DNA of 64,000 nucleotides from Eustoma russellianum. Lineage: Eukaryota; Streptophyta; Magnoliopsida; Gentianales; Gentianaceae. Below the pieces are notes generated by a model. It was given only the letters and a program-made list of their open reading frames with translations. It was not told the DNA's origin and did no database searches. Each line of letters starts with the position of its first letter. The stretch's first letter is position 1. The DNA lies in contig AP025053.1 of assembly GCA_036186865.1 (NCBI GenBank), positions 7,961,333-8,025,332 of the forward strand. Direction: 5' to 3'. This document shows, piece after piece, positions 34,151 through 45,402 of the stretch. The translations under genes were made by a program, and so were the position numbers.

Positions 34151-37100
34151 TCATTGACGGATATTTGGTATAGTAGTATCTAATATAATTGCACCACGTA
34201 CATCACAAGACAACTCACTGATAGATGCATATAATGTCAAACCCGCCGATTTGTAGCCATATCTAGATAACGTATGTGCAGCTGTATTTGTCTCCCGTGG
34301 ACAATAAGAAAGGGTCGCTGCATTTAGCCGCAAGAACTGTATTTTACGCTGTAAATCCGCCACCAAAGAACCTGTATATCGTTGGGAGCAGAAAGAGAGG
34401 ATAGAAACATGCGACAATCCGTCTCAATAAGAAGTTGGTCATGCATGAAAGCGTAATAAATGAGAGCATATTACACAGCTCTCAATTCGGCCCATAAAGG
34501 ACGGGATGATGGCAATTAGAAACAAATAGCCGAGACCAAATCCCCTTGAGTATTCCGTAACACCGCCACAGCAGCTACCGCATTACGGCTAACCGATGCA
34601 TCCACATTAAGCTTTAACTTACATGTCGGAGGCAGTACCCAACGAACTATTCTATGATGACGCTGATGCAATGGAGGTGAAAAATTCCTTGCTACCAAGT
34701 GTGGTATATTTTGTGTAAATTTAAACCCTTGTATTAATGCGCACCACTATAGATATGATCGTGCACTCTCTCAAATATCTCCTGTATGAGAAACAATTAT
34801 CTCCAAAACATACACTTGTATACTCCTTCCAAATAACCCACGTAACCAAAGATGGAACTACCACTCTTAATATTCCGAGCATACGATGCTTAGAAGAAGC
34901 TTGCCACCATCGCAATAAATAGGCTTGTATAGTCGAGCGACAGGCATTGGGCCAGAGAAGAAGATGGAGATTTCCTGCGATAGCGGCTGTATTAAGGGAC
35001 AACCAAGAAAAATATGATCACGCAGATCCAAGCTGTGTTTACAAAACACACATTCTGTTGGAAATATTATTCTCCAAGTCCTTAGATTATCCGCCAGTGG
35101 AAGTGACCGCATCAAAAGCTTCCAGAGAAGTACATGGCAACCTGCATGGCTTCGTGGCCACCATATAAAATGAGAGTAAGCCAATGATGCTTCTTCTGAA
35201 ACAAGCAGAGTATAAACTATCTTCCAAGTAAATTGGCCAGCCGAATCAGCATGCCTGTGTAAACCGTCCGAGTCCGTCTGCACTCCTGAAGACATATGGT
35301 GATGTATACGACTAATACGTTTCCATGTAGGAGAATCAGAAATATGCGAATATATCGATGTCCGCTGCCCATATTTACTGCGGCTATATGTCGCCTACAG
35401 TGTGTTAGAGTGATGAAATTTCCACCATAGCAAACATTCATAAGATTTTTGAATCGCATATAAATTTCAATATCCCAATCCTCCATATTGAGTAGAACGA
35501 CAAATATTTTTCCAAGATTGCCAATGATGGCGATCATTCCATAAGAAGCGTGACATCTTGCGATTTAGGGCAGCAATTACACTATGCAACAACTTGGAAC
35601 TAGCGATGATATGTGTAGGCATGGCACATAGAACATGATGAATAAGAGTCGGATGGCCCGCCATAGAGAGTAACTTCGAAGACCAAGAATTTAACCTAGC
35701 ATCAAAGTGTGCAAGGAGAGAGACGCAATACTTAGCTCGATTTATACCGTTATATAAATAAGAGCCCAGATATTTGATTGGCAAGGCAGCTAATCGCATG
35801 CCTAACACCAGAGACGCACGCGTTCCTGAGAATCCAGCACCCACAACAACTTGACTCTTATGGAGATTAACAAGTTGTCCAGAGGCTCGCTGATACGTGT
35901 CTAAAAACGTCAAAACCTACTGAGATTCCGCACAGAACCATTAAGAAAAATAACCAAGTCATCTGTAAAACCCAAATGCGATACGCGTGGTACACATCAT
36001 GGCTGGAAACCAACCAGATGGTCCATCTGCATAAGAGCATTCAATCCTCGAGAGAATCCATCAGACGCCAGAATAAACAAAAGTGGTGATAAAGGATCGC
36101 CTTGTTTAACACCTCTTCACACTGAAAAGAACCCTGTCGGCTTCCCATTGACCAAAACCGAGCATCTTGTTGCAGATATATTATTCATTAAAATACGGAC
36201 CAATCTAAAATGGAAACCCATTTTTAATAAGAGCTGTCGAAGATAAGACCAACGAACTCTATCAAATGCTTTTTCCATATCTAGTTTGATAATCACACGT
36301 CCACCTCTGCCTGGTCTGTCTAATACATGTACCACCTCCTGCACTAGCAAAACGTGCTCAGTAATATCTCTGTCCTTCATAAAGCCACCTGCTCCTGTGA
36401 GATTAACTGAGGCAATAAATCTGCTAATGTTGTGGAAATTAAGACCGTAATTACCTTTGCAAGAAAATTAGTGAGGCAAATCGGACGAAATTTAGAAAAT
36501 GATTGAGGATTTGCCACTTTTTGGATGAGGGTAATAAGAGCCGCTGCTAGATGGCTGGGGGGTCGAATATCCAGAAACAATTCTTGTACTGCCTTGTATA
36601 AATCCATATGAATGACTGGCCAGAATAGACGATAAAATGATCCAGGAAAACCATCTAGCCCTGCTGCACTAGTGGGGCTAAGATCCCAGACCGCCTGATT
36701 AACTTCAGATAAAGTGGGTATGGCCATAAGTCTCTCATTATCTGCATCTAATACAAGAGATGGGACATACTGCAATATAGAGTCATACTTAGAGGTATCA
36801 TCTGCCTTGAACAATTGTTCATAATACCTAACCGCAGCTTGTTCAATCTCGAATGGGCTATCACAAGTGACGCCATCCTCCCGAACTATCCGATGAGTGG
36901 CTTGTTTTTGGCGTCATTCCTTAACAAGCTGATGGAAAAATTTTGTATTAGAATCTCTATCACGAACCCACTTGACATTTGCTTTCTGCTTAGAAAATAA
37001 TAATGCACGCGATTGTGCCATCCGCAACAGTGCTACACTGCGATGATATCCCTGACGCAAAGCATCTGTGGGCGCCGTGTCACAGGCTCTTTCACAACGA

Positions 37101-38002
37101 GTCACCTCCATCTCCACAGCTGCAAGGGCATCGAATATATTACCAAAAACCTCCTTATTCCATATCCACAGCTACTGTTTTAGTCTGTGCATTTTAGAGT
37201 AGAAACCCCACATGCCCCCCACTGTTGGAAAGGATCGGCATTAATGAGTGACAAAGCTATGAAAGTCTGCATGTGTAGTCCAAGCATCAAGGTACCTGAA
37301 AGATGCAGCAGAAGTAACAAGATCGGAATGACATTCTAGGTAAAGCGGAGCATGGTCTGAAGTCCCACGATTGAGATGCTGATATTGAACGGTGGAAAAG
37401 AGATCAAAAAATCCAACGAGCATAGGAATCTATCTAGCCTCTCGGCAAACCCGGCTTAAACCTCTGCCGTCACACTAAGTATCTAATGAGCCCTGAAAAT
37501 TAATTGCCTAAAGAGAACTGTCCACCACATAATCATTAAAATCCTGCAAAGATCGAAGTGAAGGAGAGGATCTACCCTTATGTTCATCAAGAGTTAAAAA
37601 TGTATTGAAATCACCAGCAAGAAGCCAAGGAATGTCCAAAGTTGTCCGAAAGATTGTGAGATCCGCCCACAAAGGACGACGTGACGTCATCGTATACAAT
37701 TCATATTCAAACATGCACCAGAATGAGCCACCTGTAGGGAGCCAACACAAGCGCATGGAATGGTTTTAGATACCACTACGTTCACCATCAAGTCGAAAAT
37801 AGGAGTCTTACCAAAAAATCCATACTTTATCATCCTTAACAGACATAGCTTGAGGAAAACCCAGCTTCAAATGTTAGGACAACAAAGAAGTTACTTTAAC
37901 CTTTGGCTCAATGACGACAAGAATATGAACATGATGTCACCAAATTAATGATAGTAAACGATCCACAGATGTTCAAATTCCTCTAATATTCCATAATATC
38001 AT
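34151..38002 (-). pseudogene. LINE C ORF2 (endonuclease, reverse transcriptase, RNase H)
   Basis: The start at 38002 reads MILWNIRG, the standard opening of plant L1 endonuclease. Endonuclease motifs follow: LLAGDFNTFL with DEHKGR (about 37570-37625) and TSDHAPLYL near 37350. RT pieces are AAGLDGFPGSFY, FRPICLTNFLAKV, VIIKLDMEKAFDRVRW and the catalytic box LGFTDDLVIFLNG (about 35950). The zinc-binding motif CVFCKHSLDLRDHIFLGC is near 35000. RNase H pieces (LKLNVDASVSRNAV, CPRETNTAAHTLSRYGY) lie at 34151-34698. It is about 1280 codons, full length for the family, but broken by many stops and frameshifts. Confidence 0.88.
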
Positions 38003-38004
38003 CT

Positions 38005-38775
38005 TCACTGCAACGATACTATATCAAAAGAGTTTGAGAGAGCCGCACGAGATCTTGTAACTGGCGGAGAAGCCGGTTCATATGCCCTATGCGAAGGATG
38101 CAATAGCTTCGGTGGGATTTGAAAATGTAACGTTACATTGGAATCCTTGGGAGTATTCGGATGCTCTAATGAGGCATCAGGTGAGTTTTGATTCGCACCT
38201 TCCAGGACAACCTCCTTAATCTAAGCATCAACTAATGAGAAAAAAGCAAGCTCGTCAGATAATTCAGTGCTGGCGACTTCACCCTGTTCCCCCACTTCAC
38301 TATCCAAGTGTGATGCGAAGTTGGGATTAGCAGGCAAACCCGGGAAAATAGCATCGTCAATTCCTTGAAGCCAAGAAATATCTTGAACATGTGAAACAAA
38401 ATCAATCCGAGTCATATCTTGAGATCGATGTACCGGAGGCAGCAGCATCCAAGCAGGTTAAGGAATCACATTAGAGTCAGCCGGCTGCATATTCCCAACC
38501 TCCTGCCTGACAGTACTATCTGGCTTTTTAGGCGTCTAGCGGTGTGATTTTTTGGCAATGTAGCCGAGTTATGGGTTTGATCAGCAATTGGAATATCCTT
38601 TCCACATGCATCAGACTAATGTCCCAGCCGAGAGCATGAAGCACAATATAAGGGCAGATCTTCATAGACACAGACTGTGAAATACAGCGATTAGAAACTT
38701 GAATAAAGACACGAGATGGAAGTTCGTGAGATATATCAATTTCCACACAAACACGACCTATTTCCATATTTTCGT
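38005..38775 (-). pseudogene. LINE C ORF1 C-terminal part
   Basis: The frame shows VCVEIDISHELPSRVFIQV, then a zinc knuckle of CX2CX4HX4C spacing in a shifted frame (CASCSRLGH, a stop, then SDAC; about 38590-38660). A long low-complexity tail ends in PVTRSRAAL near 38050. A TAG at 38221-38223 interrupts it, but the same frame stays open to a TGA at 38005-38007. These are features of plant LINE ORF1 nucleic-acid-binding proteins. The N-terminal half is missing because the insertion is 5'-truncated. Confidence 0.78.
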
Positions 38776-38788
38776 CAATTCTACTTTC

Positions 38789-39311
38789 ATGGCTGCCTTT
38801 GTCAAAATTCTTTTCACCTCAGCTTTTTCTCCCTCCTAACAACCCATCTTCTTAAAGCAAGAGAGAGCCAATTCTTCAGCAGAATCCCAAGCGTTAACAG
38901 CAACAGGGATGATGAAACTTTAGCAGAAAAAATCGAAAGTCTTGAGGACGAGCAAGTTTACAAGCCTGATCATTTGTAAGAACCAGACTTCATGCCTGAG
39001 ACTAAAAATGAAGGATTTGGTCTCTGTGGAAAAAGTTCAGAGCATACTCCTTCATTCATTACGGCCGGAGTCATTGATTCTGAAGCTTCCGCCTATAATT
39101 CTTAGATGCCGTATCAGAAGAAAATCAAGGAGAAAGAGTATTTCCCCAAAGAATACATGAAAAAAAGTACGTGACTGCTTCCGATGGCTATCGTGGAAAC
39201 TTCCGCCAAGGAGTGAAAGACACCAAAAACTAGTATAATACCGAGGATGTCAACCACAACATCGATATAGAAGAGGAATTGAACGACTTCCGATTTGCTC
39301 AAAAGGGTGTT
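38789..39311 (+). pseudogene. E6-like host gene, 5' half (secreted Asn/Tyr-rich protein)
   Basis: An ATG at 38789 opens a hydrophobic, signal-peptide-like stretch (MAAFVKILFTSAFS). After a 1-nt shift it continues as KARESQFFSRIPSVNSN. Further on are DFMPETKNEGFGLCG and a Lys/Glu/Tyr-rich region. The order signal peptide, ARE..FF, PET.N.G.GL.G, Asn/Tyr-rich tail is what I know from the plant protein E6 family, first known from cotton fibre and of unknown biochemical function. Lesions are stops at 38977, at about 39102 and near 39226, and frameshifts near 38830 and 39168. Gypsy2 interrupts it at 39311. The assignment is by motif memory. Confidence 0.6.
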
Positions 39312-40162
39312 TGTCATACTCTGTAACTTTTAAGTCCGAATTTTAATAATTAGAAAACAACTTAAAATAACACTTTATTAAATGTATAGGTTTATGAGAA
39401 TTAGTTAAATGAAATGTAGGTGGGTAAATAATCAAAAAACTGGAATAAAGAAAATTAGGCTAAAATACGTAAAATGCCCCTCCCCACTTAAATGGTGGAG
39501 GAGCTACACAATTGTGTATAACTCCATAAGAGAGAGCGAGAGACGCCAGTTAGAGGAAAAGAAAAGGGAAGAAACAGCGGGAGAAAGGAAAGGAAAAGAG
39601 AGAGAGAGAAAGAAGAAGAAAGAGTGGCCAACCTAGGTTCAACCCTTCCCGCGATTCTATCAAATATTCGTAAGACTATCTAGAAGCAAAGGCAAGTAAT
39701 CTTTCGATACGCTTTACGCAGATTTTGATACAACAGGCCCTATGTTCTTAGAAAGAGAAAACTCGGATCACACATTAGTAATCTTGATTTGTGTATATTA
39801 CATGCTCTAATATATATATTTGTTGCTGTTTGCTTGAGTAAAGTCATGTTATTTGGGCCAAATTCTGGAAACAGTTATGTGGTGATTATTGTTGTTAAAT
39901 ATGCCCATAAAAGTGTCATCCGTGTTGTGTTTATCGTATTGTTGTAAGTACTTGAGTTTATTAACTGTACATGTTGTGGGTGATAGAAGGCTTAGAGTGG
40001 ATACGTGTTGACATGCTTAAGAATCAATTCATGTTAGTTGTGTGTTAAGCATGAAGAATCTAGGTGGTAAGATGGATCTTGAAGTATTTAACATGAAAGG
40101 GGTGAAGGAGGAAGATGATGGGGAGAAGTTACTGCAGAAATTTGCAGTTCTAGAACCGTCAG

Positions 40163-40490
40163 AACACTTCGAACACCTACTTTAGGCGCTCAATGTCACA
40201 TTAGGTGCCTAAAGCAGATGTTCAATGTGTCCCAGTGCATTCCAGAACACTTCATACACCTATATTAGGTGCTTCATGTCACATAAGGCGCCTTATGAAG
40301 GCATTCGATGTGTCATAGCACATTCCAGAACACTTCGAACACCTCAGAAGGTATTCGATGTCACTTAAAGCGGTTCATGTAAGCGTTCGATGTATACCAG
40401 CACATTCCAGAACACTTTGAACGCTCAGAGTAGGCGCTTTACGTCACATTAGGCGCCTCCTGAAGGCGTTCCAAGTGTACTGAAAGTTCC
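40163..40490. repeat. 83-bp tandem repeat in Gypsy2 LTR
   Basis: Units beginning AACACTTCGAACACC or variants start at 40163, 40246, 40329 and 40411. Each contains two or more AGGCGCT or AGGTGCT motifs in opposing orientation and a CATTCCAG end. The same block occurs in the right LTR at about 47728-48050. Confidence 0.88.
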
Positions 40491-41138
40491 TTTTGACCCA
40501 TTAAGCGCTCCATGTATGTGAGATACCTTTATTCTCTTCCATTGCTCATAAAGTACAAGTGTTTTTGAAGGGTGCTTGAGTTGTAAACATTAAGCATGAA
40601 TGAGTAAGGTTAAGTATGAATTCGAAGTGAATTTGCGATACGAGAGGGCTTGAAGTGGTACAAATGAGGTATGCTTGAGTTGTAAACATTAAGTGTGAAT
40701 GAGTAAAGTTAGGTATGAATTCGAAGTGAGTTAGCAATATGAAAGGGCATAAAATGGTACGAATAAGGTGTGTTTGAGGAAGTATGAATGAGCAAGGTTA
40801 AATGTAAACTCGATATGAATTTTTGTAATACGAAAGGACATGAAATGGTACGAGTAGGGTGTGATAAATGTTCAGGATGTTGTACTTGATATGTAAAGTT
40901 GTGTGCATGTTTACACGTTTGATATGATGTTACATGAGCATTCTGCATCACGACATGAACACTTTGCATTTGGGCATGATTTTTGTTTTGCAAAAAGAAT
41001 ACGATTTCGAAAAGAAGATTAAAGTTTTCGAAAAGCAACTATGGCTGCTGGTTGATCGCAGGGTATAAAAGTCACAGATGCGAAATCCGGGTATAAAAGC
41101 GTGACCTAAGAATCAACAGCAGGGTATAAGTATTTTAT

Positions 41139-41385
41139 GGGGCCGTGGACCTATCAGCACGGAGAATAATATTATGTTATGGGCTCGTGGGCCTATCAGC
41201 ACAGAAAATAAAGTTATGATATGGGGTCGAGGACCTATCAGCGCGGGGTATAAAGTTATACGTTATGGGGTCGTGGACCTATCAGCACGTGGTATAAAGT
41301 TATATGTTATGGGGATGTGGACCTTTCAGCACGGGGTATAAAGTTTTGTTTGCTGTGGACTGATCACCCACAGGGTATACAGTTC
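41139..41385. repeat. 42-44 bp tandem hairpin repeat in Gypsy2 LTR
   Basis: Five units with CCGTGGACCTATCAGCACGG or variants recur at 42-44 bp spacing (cores near 41143, 41185, 41227, 41271, 41315). A sixth, diverged unit has CTGTGGACTGATCACCCACAG. Most units can fold (CCGTG with CACGG). The right LTR carries the same array at about 48703-48945. Confidence 0.85.
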
Positions 41386-42149
41386 TGCTACGCGAAGAAT
41401 ATGATAAGAAGAATTATGCAAAATTTTGTGAAATGACATGCATGACATGTTTACAAAAGAAGACATATGCATGATTTTTGTGTGTGGTTTTGAAGAAATA
41501 CATACATGGTACACGAAGCATAAGATTTGACATGCAAGAAGTGACGTTCGCATATGTTCTGTTTATGTAGTACGTTTTGCTCAATATGTGTTGGTTCCCT
41601 TTTTCTGTATCATTTACGTGACCTATTTGGCTTGATGAGTTGTTATAAAGATGCTATTTGCCAACCCGAGCACCTTATTTTGGGGATTGATTTATGTACT
41701 GGTGACTCGTCGTGTGTGATCCCGTAAGGTGTATAGACGAGTTACTTGCTAGCGATGTTTTCGCTATGAACAAATACTCTATATGCTGCTTTTCAAGTGA
41801 GCCAAAGTACGAGATGATTTTTGTAGAAGATATTAGCGAGTGGGCTCATTGGGACGATGGTCACTAAAATGGAAAGGCTTACAGTCTTTATCCTTTCGTT
41901 GAAGGATTTATTGTTAAAACTTTGAATTGAGGGATACTTTAGACACTCTATCTGACACGTTTTATTTCCGTTGTGTTTCATTTGGGATATTATTGTTATT
42001 GATGTTTTTAATTCTACGATGTTTCTGCTGATTTATCTTACGTCATGAATGACATGTGCTTGATCTGCTTTGATGCTTTGTAGTTCTCGTAGTACGCTAC
42101 GGCGGGTGCACTGGTACCGATGTCCAGTATCAGGCCAGGGCGCTACAGG

Positions 42150-42162
42150 TGGTATCAGAGAC
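42150..42162 (+). other. Gypsy2 primer-binding site
   Basis: TGGTATCAGAGAC begins two bases after the LTR end. It matches the initiator tRNA-Met complement TGGTATCAGAGCC except at the penultimate position. Confidence 0.85.
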
Positions 42163-42339
42163 TAGGCTTCAGATCTATCTCGGAAACTTAGGTTCATGAT
42201 CGTTTAGCTATTTAAGATGTGATTTACCCTTAAGATTGATCCTTAGGTATAAGTGCTGATTATCTAGAGTCTAACTATGATCTGGGTTGGTTATGTGCGA
42301 GCCCGTATATCATTTAACTTTTTGTAATAATTTAAATTT

Positions 42340-42990
42340 CAGACCCCACCAATCTCTTGGACACAATTCTGTGATTCCTTTCTGAAGCATTACGTGTCTA
42401 AAGCAGCAATCTTAGACAAGATAAGGGCGTTTGTCAGGCTAAAATAGGGTCAGAGGACAGTGTTGGAGTATGCCGACCATTTTCATGCTTTGGATAAATT
42501 CGCTCCAGCGATTATGTCTGGTAACTGCTTAAGGATGACAAGGTTTTAGCGAGGTTTGGATTCAAGAATTCAGTCAACAATAATAAATGCGGGGATGAGA
42601 ACCTGCGAGGACATGCTGGACATGTGCTTTTGCGTCGAGAATGATTTTCATAGAATAGCGGCGAGAGAGGCCGATGCAGGATACTCTGACAGAGGTAAGA
42701 GGCCAATAGAGGAGATTGGAGTTGGCAACAGGCCCGGACGTTGGGTCAAGATTCAGAAAAGAGGCGTGGTTGCGAAAATTTCAGAGACCCCACCACAAAA
42801 TCTAGTTGTACAGCAGGCCATAGGGGTTTGCCGCGTTGCAATAAGAGCCATGTCGATGAATATGGGAGATTGGCAGAAGTATGTTACCGATGCAGATAGG
42901 TGGGTCATCTCATTAGAGATTGTCCAGAGATTAGGAAGAATGCTTTGGTAGAACCGGCTCAGTAACCGAGGATGAATGACCACGTCTATG
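42340..42990 (+). pseudogene. Gypsy2 gag remnant
   Basis: Only the C-terminal part of gag is present. It starts in the capsid (ISWTQFCDSFLKHYVS), passes through a region with GLDSRIQSTIINAGMRTCED and ends in a degenerate CCHC knuckle near 42868-42925 that contains a stop. The capsid N-terminus expected between the primer site and 42340 is missing. Confidence 0.75.
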
Positions 42991-43039
42991 TCATGATTGA
43001 AACAGATATTTAAGAAGCCACCGACGTGGTATGAGGTAT

Positions 43040-43620
43040 AATTTTAGTGAATAAGATATTTAACAATATACTTTTCGATAGCGGTGTGAACCACTCTTTT
43101 GTGTCAATGAGATTCGCTAAGCGCCTTTATGGTTCACCAGAATGGTTAGAAACTTTGTACCGTGCCCAAGCGGCCGAGATCAAATTTTGATTCTGCACCA
43201 GCAGTACAAGGATTGTGGGTTAGAGTTCGGAGAGAAAATGTTCTCTGCCATACTGATTCCTATTCAGAGGTACGAATTCGACGTTGTATTGGGACTGGAT
43301 GGATTGGCAAAGTATCACAACAACATTGACTCGATTAAAACAAGTGACAGTTAAGAATTCTGAGATGGAAGATATAACCTTCCAACGGATTGCCGTTGAT
43401 TTGAAGAAAGTTGAAGTTATCACCGAGTGGTGTAGACCCACGAATGATACAGAAGTGCGGAGTTTCTTGGGTCTAGCTAGTTATTATAAGAAATTTGTCG
43501 AAGGATTCTCGACAATGGCGATGCCCTCATCCTTACTCAAAAGAAGTCCAAGTTTAAGTGAACGGCAAAATGCGAGAAAAGCTTCACGGAGCTTCAGAGG
43601 AAGTTAACCACAACTCCAGT
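43040..43620 (+). pseudogene. Gypsy2 protease fused to the RT end (RT core deleted)
   Basis: The protease active site FDSGVNHSFVS is at about 43075-43107, and the region VVLGLDGLAKYHNNID continues to about 43333. The sequence then jumps to the end of RT: DLKKVEVITEWCRPTNDTEV and RSFLGLASYYKKFVEGFS (43397-43515). In Gypsy1 these parts are separated by the whole RT palm, about 0.9 kb. A deletion near 43390 is therefore clear. A stop and frameshifts are also present. Confidence 0.82.
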
Positions 43621-45386
43621 ATTGGCCCAACCTTCTAGTACTTATTGGATTTGTGATATATAGTGATGCGTCAAAAAACGGTCTAGGTTGTGTTGATGCA
43701 ACACGAACAACTTATCACGTATGCCTCGAGACTGCTAAACATGAGGCAGCGAAGATGGTTGGAACTACAAAAAAGAACTACGACTTGACCATTGATTACC
43801 ATCCAGGAAAAGCTAATAAAGTGGCCGATATATTAAGCGGAAAATTTAACCATGTGCGACAGTCACCACTTGAGAGAGAAATAGAAGAATTTAGCTTGTA
43901 TTTGGTTGACTCTGTAGTTAATGTTTTGGCATCATTGACCGTCACCCCGAGTTTGATGGATTGGGTGAAATAAGCTCAAAAGAAGAATAAGACTGTGGGT
44001 GATATTGCTGGGAAACTGAGGTATAGTCAGGTTGATAGGTTTCAGACCAATGAGGACGGGAGCTTATGTTTAGAGGAAAAAATGTGTGTACCTGATTTAG
44101 ATGAGCTAAGGAAAGAAAATTTTGCAAGGGGCTCACAGCTCAAGGTTATCGATAAATCATGGTAGCACCAGAATGTACAGGGATCTCTGACAATATTATT
44201 GGTGGTGTAAGATGAAGAGGCATATTGTGGACTTCATTGAGACATGTCTAGTATGTCAACAAGTTGGGGCTGAACACCAATGACCTGGTGGATTGTCGAT
44301 GCCGTCGGAGATTCCAGTGTAGAAATAGGAACGTACCACGATGGACTTTGTGGCTAGTTTGCCGAGAACAACAAGTGGATATAACGTGATTTTGGTGATT
44401 GTGGACCGGTTAGCCAAGTCTGCACATTTTCTACCTGTTTCGAGGGAAGTATCTCTCGATAAGTTGGTAAATTTTGACATGGACAACATTGTCAGCCTGA
44501 ATGGTGTTCCAATGAGCATAGTGTCTAACTGAGACCAACAGTTTGCTTCCAAGCTCTGGACAATATTTTAGAGAGCCATGGGGACGGAATTAAGGTTAAG
44601 TACAGCATATCATATCCAAACCGATGGACAGTCTGAGCAGACTATCCAGACCCTATAAGACATGATAGGGGCTTGTGTCCTAGACTTCAAAGGAAGTTGG
44701 GATCGAATGGTTAAATTAATGGAGTTCTCGTATAATAACAGTCACCACAATGCAAGTGATGTGGCTCTTTTCAAAGCGTTGTACGAAAAGAAGTGTAGGT
44801 CCCCAGTTTATTGGGATGAAGTCGGCGTGAGGACCCTCACCGGACATGAGTTACTTGAGAAGACACTAGAAAAGGTGAAAATTATACGAGAAAGACTCAA
44901 GATGGCTCAAGATCGCAATAAAAGTTTGCCGGATTCCAAGTGACGGCCTTTGGAATTTAATGTAGGTGAAAAAGTTTTATTTGAGAGTATCACCTACGAA
45001 GGGCATTATGAGGTTTGGAGTGAAAGGCAAGCTAAACCCCCATTTTATTGGTCCTTACGAGATACTTGAGAAAATGGGAGATTTGGCATTACCTCCGGTA
45101 TTGGTGCAACTCCACAACGTATTTCACGTATCATAGTTAAGAAAGTACATGACATGTGCTCGAAGCACGACCTTTGGAACTCAACGGTGATGTCACTTAC
45201 GAAGATACACTCGTGAAATCGTAGATCGAAAGGACCAAGCGTTGAGGAAGCGGGTGATCCCTTATGTGAAGGTTCAGTGGAGCAACCACATGGAACATGA
45301 GGCCACTTGAGAACTCGAAGAACAAATGCGAGAGAAGTACCCTCAACTCTTTAACTACGGCACGCAAGTTTTGAAGACGAAACTTT
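43621..45386 (+). pseudogene. Gypsy2 RNase H, integrase and C-terminal remnant
   Basis: RNase H retains VIYSDASKNGLGCV and YHPGKANKVADILSG. The integrase zinc finger is scattered around 44140-44280, ending with a CLVCQQVGAEHQ-like segment. The core has MDFVASLPRTTSGYN (44341) and FLPVSREVSLDKL. Later comes ETIDAAL-like decay with YHIQTDGQSEQTIQTL (about 44608-44655). The terminal region matches the Gypsy1 chromodomain end in scattered frames. Many stops and frameshifts. Confidence 0.82.
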
Positions 45387-45390
45387 TTGT

Positions 45391-45402
45391 AAGGGGGTGG
45401 AA
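45391..45402 (+). other. Gypsy2 polypurine tract
   Basis: AAGGGGGTGGAA with one T precedes the 3' LTR start TGTCATACCCC. It is comparable in position and composition to the Gypsy1 tract. Confidence 0.75.

Larger units (their letters stand above)
33340..38775 (-). mobile_element. LINE C, nearly full-length L1-type LINE, inactivated
   Basis: It contains, in - strand order, the C-terminal part of ORF1, a complete-length ORF2 (endonuclease, RT, zinc-binding region, RNase H) and a hairpin-containing 3' UTR. Its 3' terminus (CTTCACTTGTGGTGGAAGAA) resembles that of LINEs A, B and D. It lacks the 45-nt stem-loop, so it belongs to a related but different subfamily. It ends just upstream of the E6-like gene start. 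Stops and frameshifts occur in both ORFs. Confidence 0.87.
39312..42147 (+). repeat. Gypsy2 5' LTR (2836 bp)
   Basis: It starts TGTCATACTCTGTAAC and ends CAGGGCGCTACA. It contains a purine-rich tract at 39525-39625, three tandem repeat zones and, near its end, TACGGCGGGTGCACTGG. The last sequence is the reverse complement of the outer end of the Gypsy1 LTR. Confidence 0.9.
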
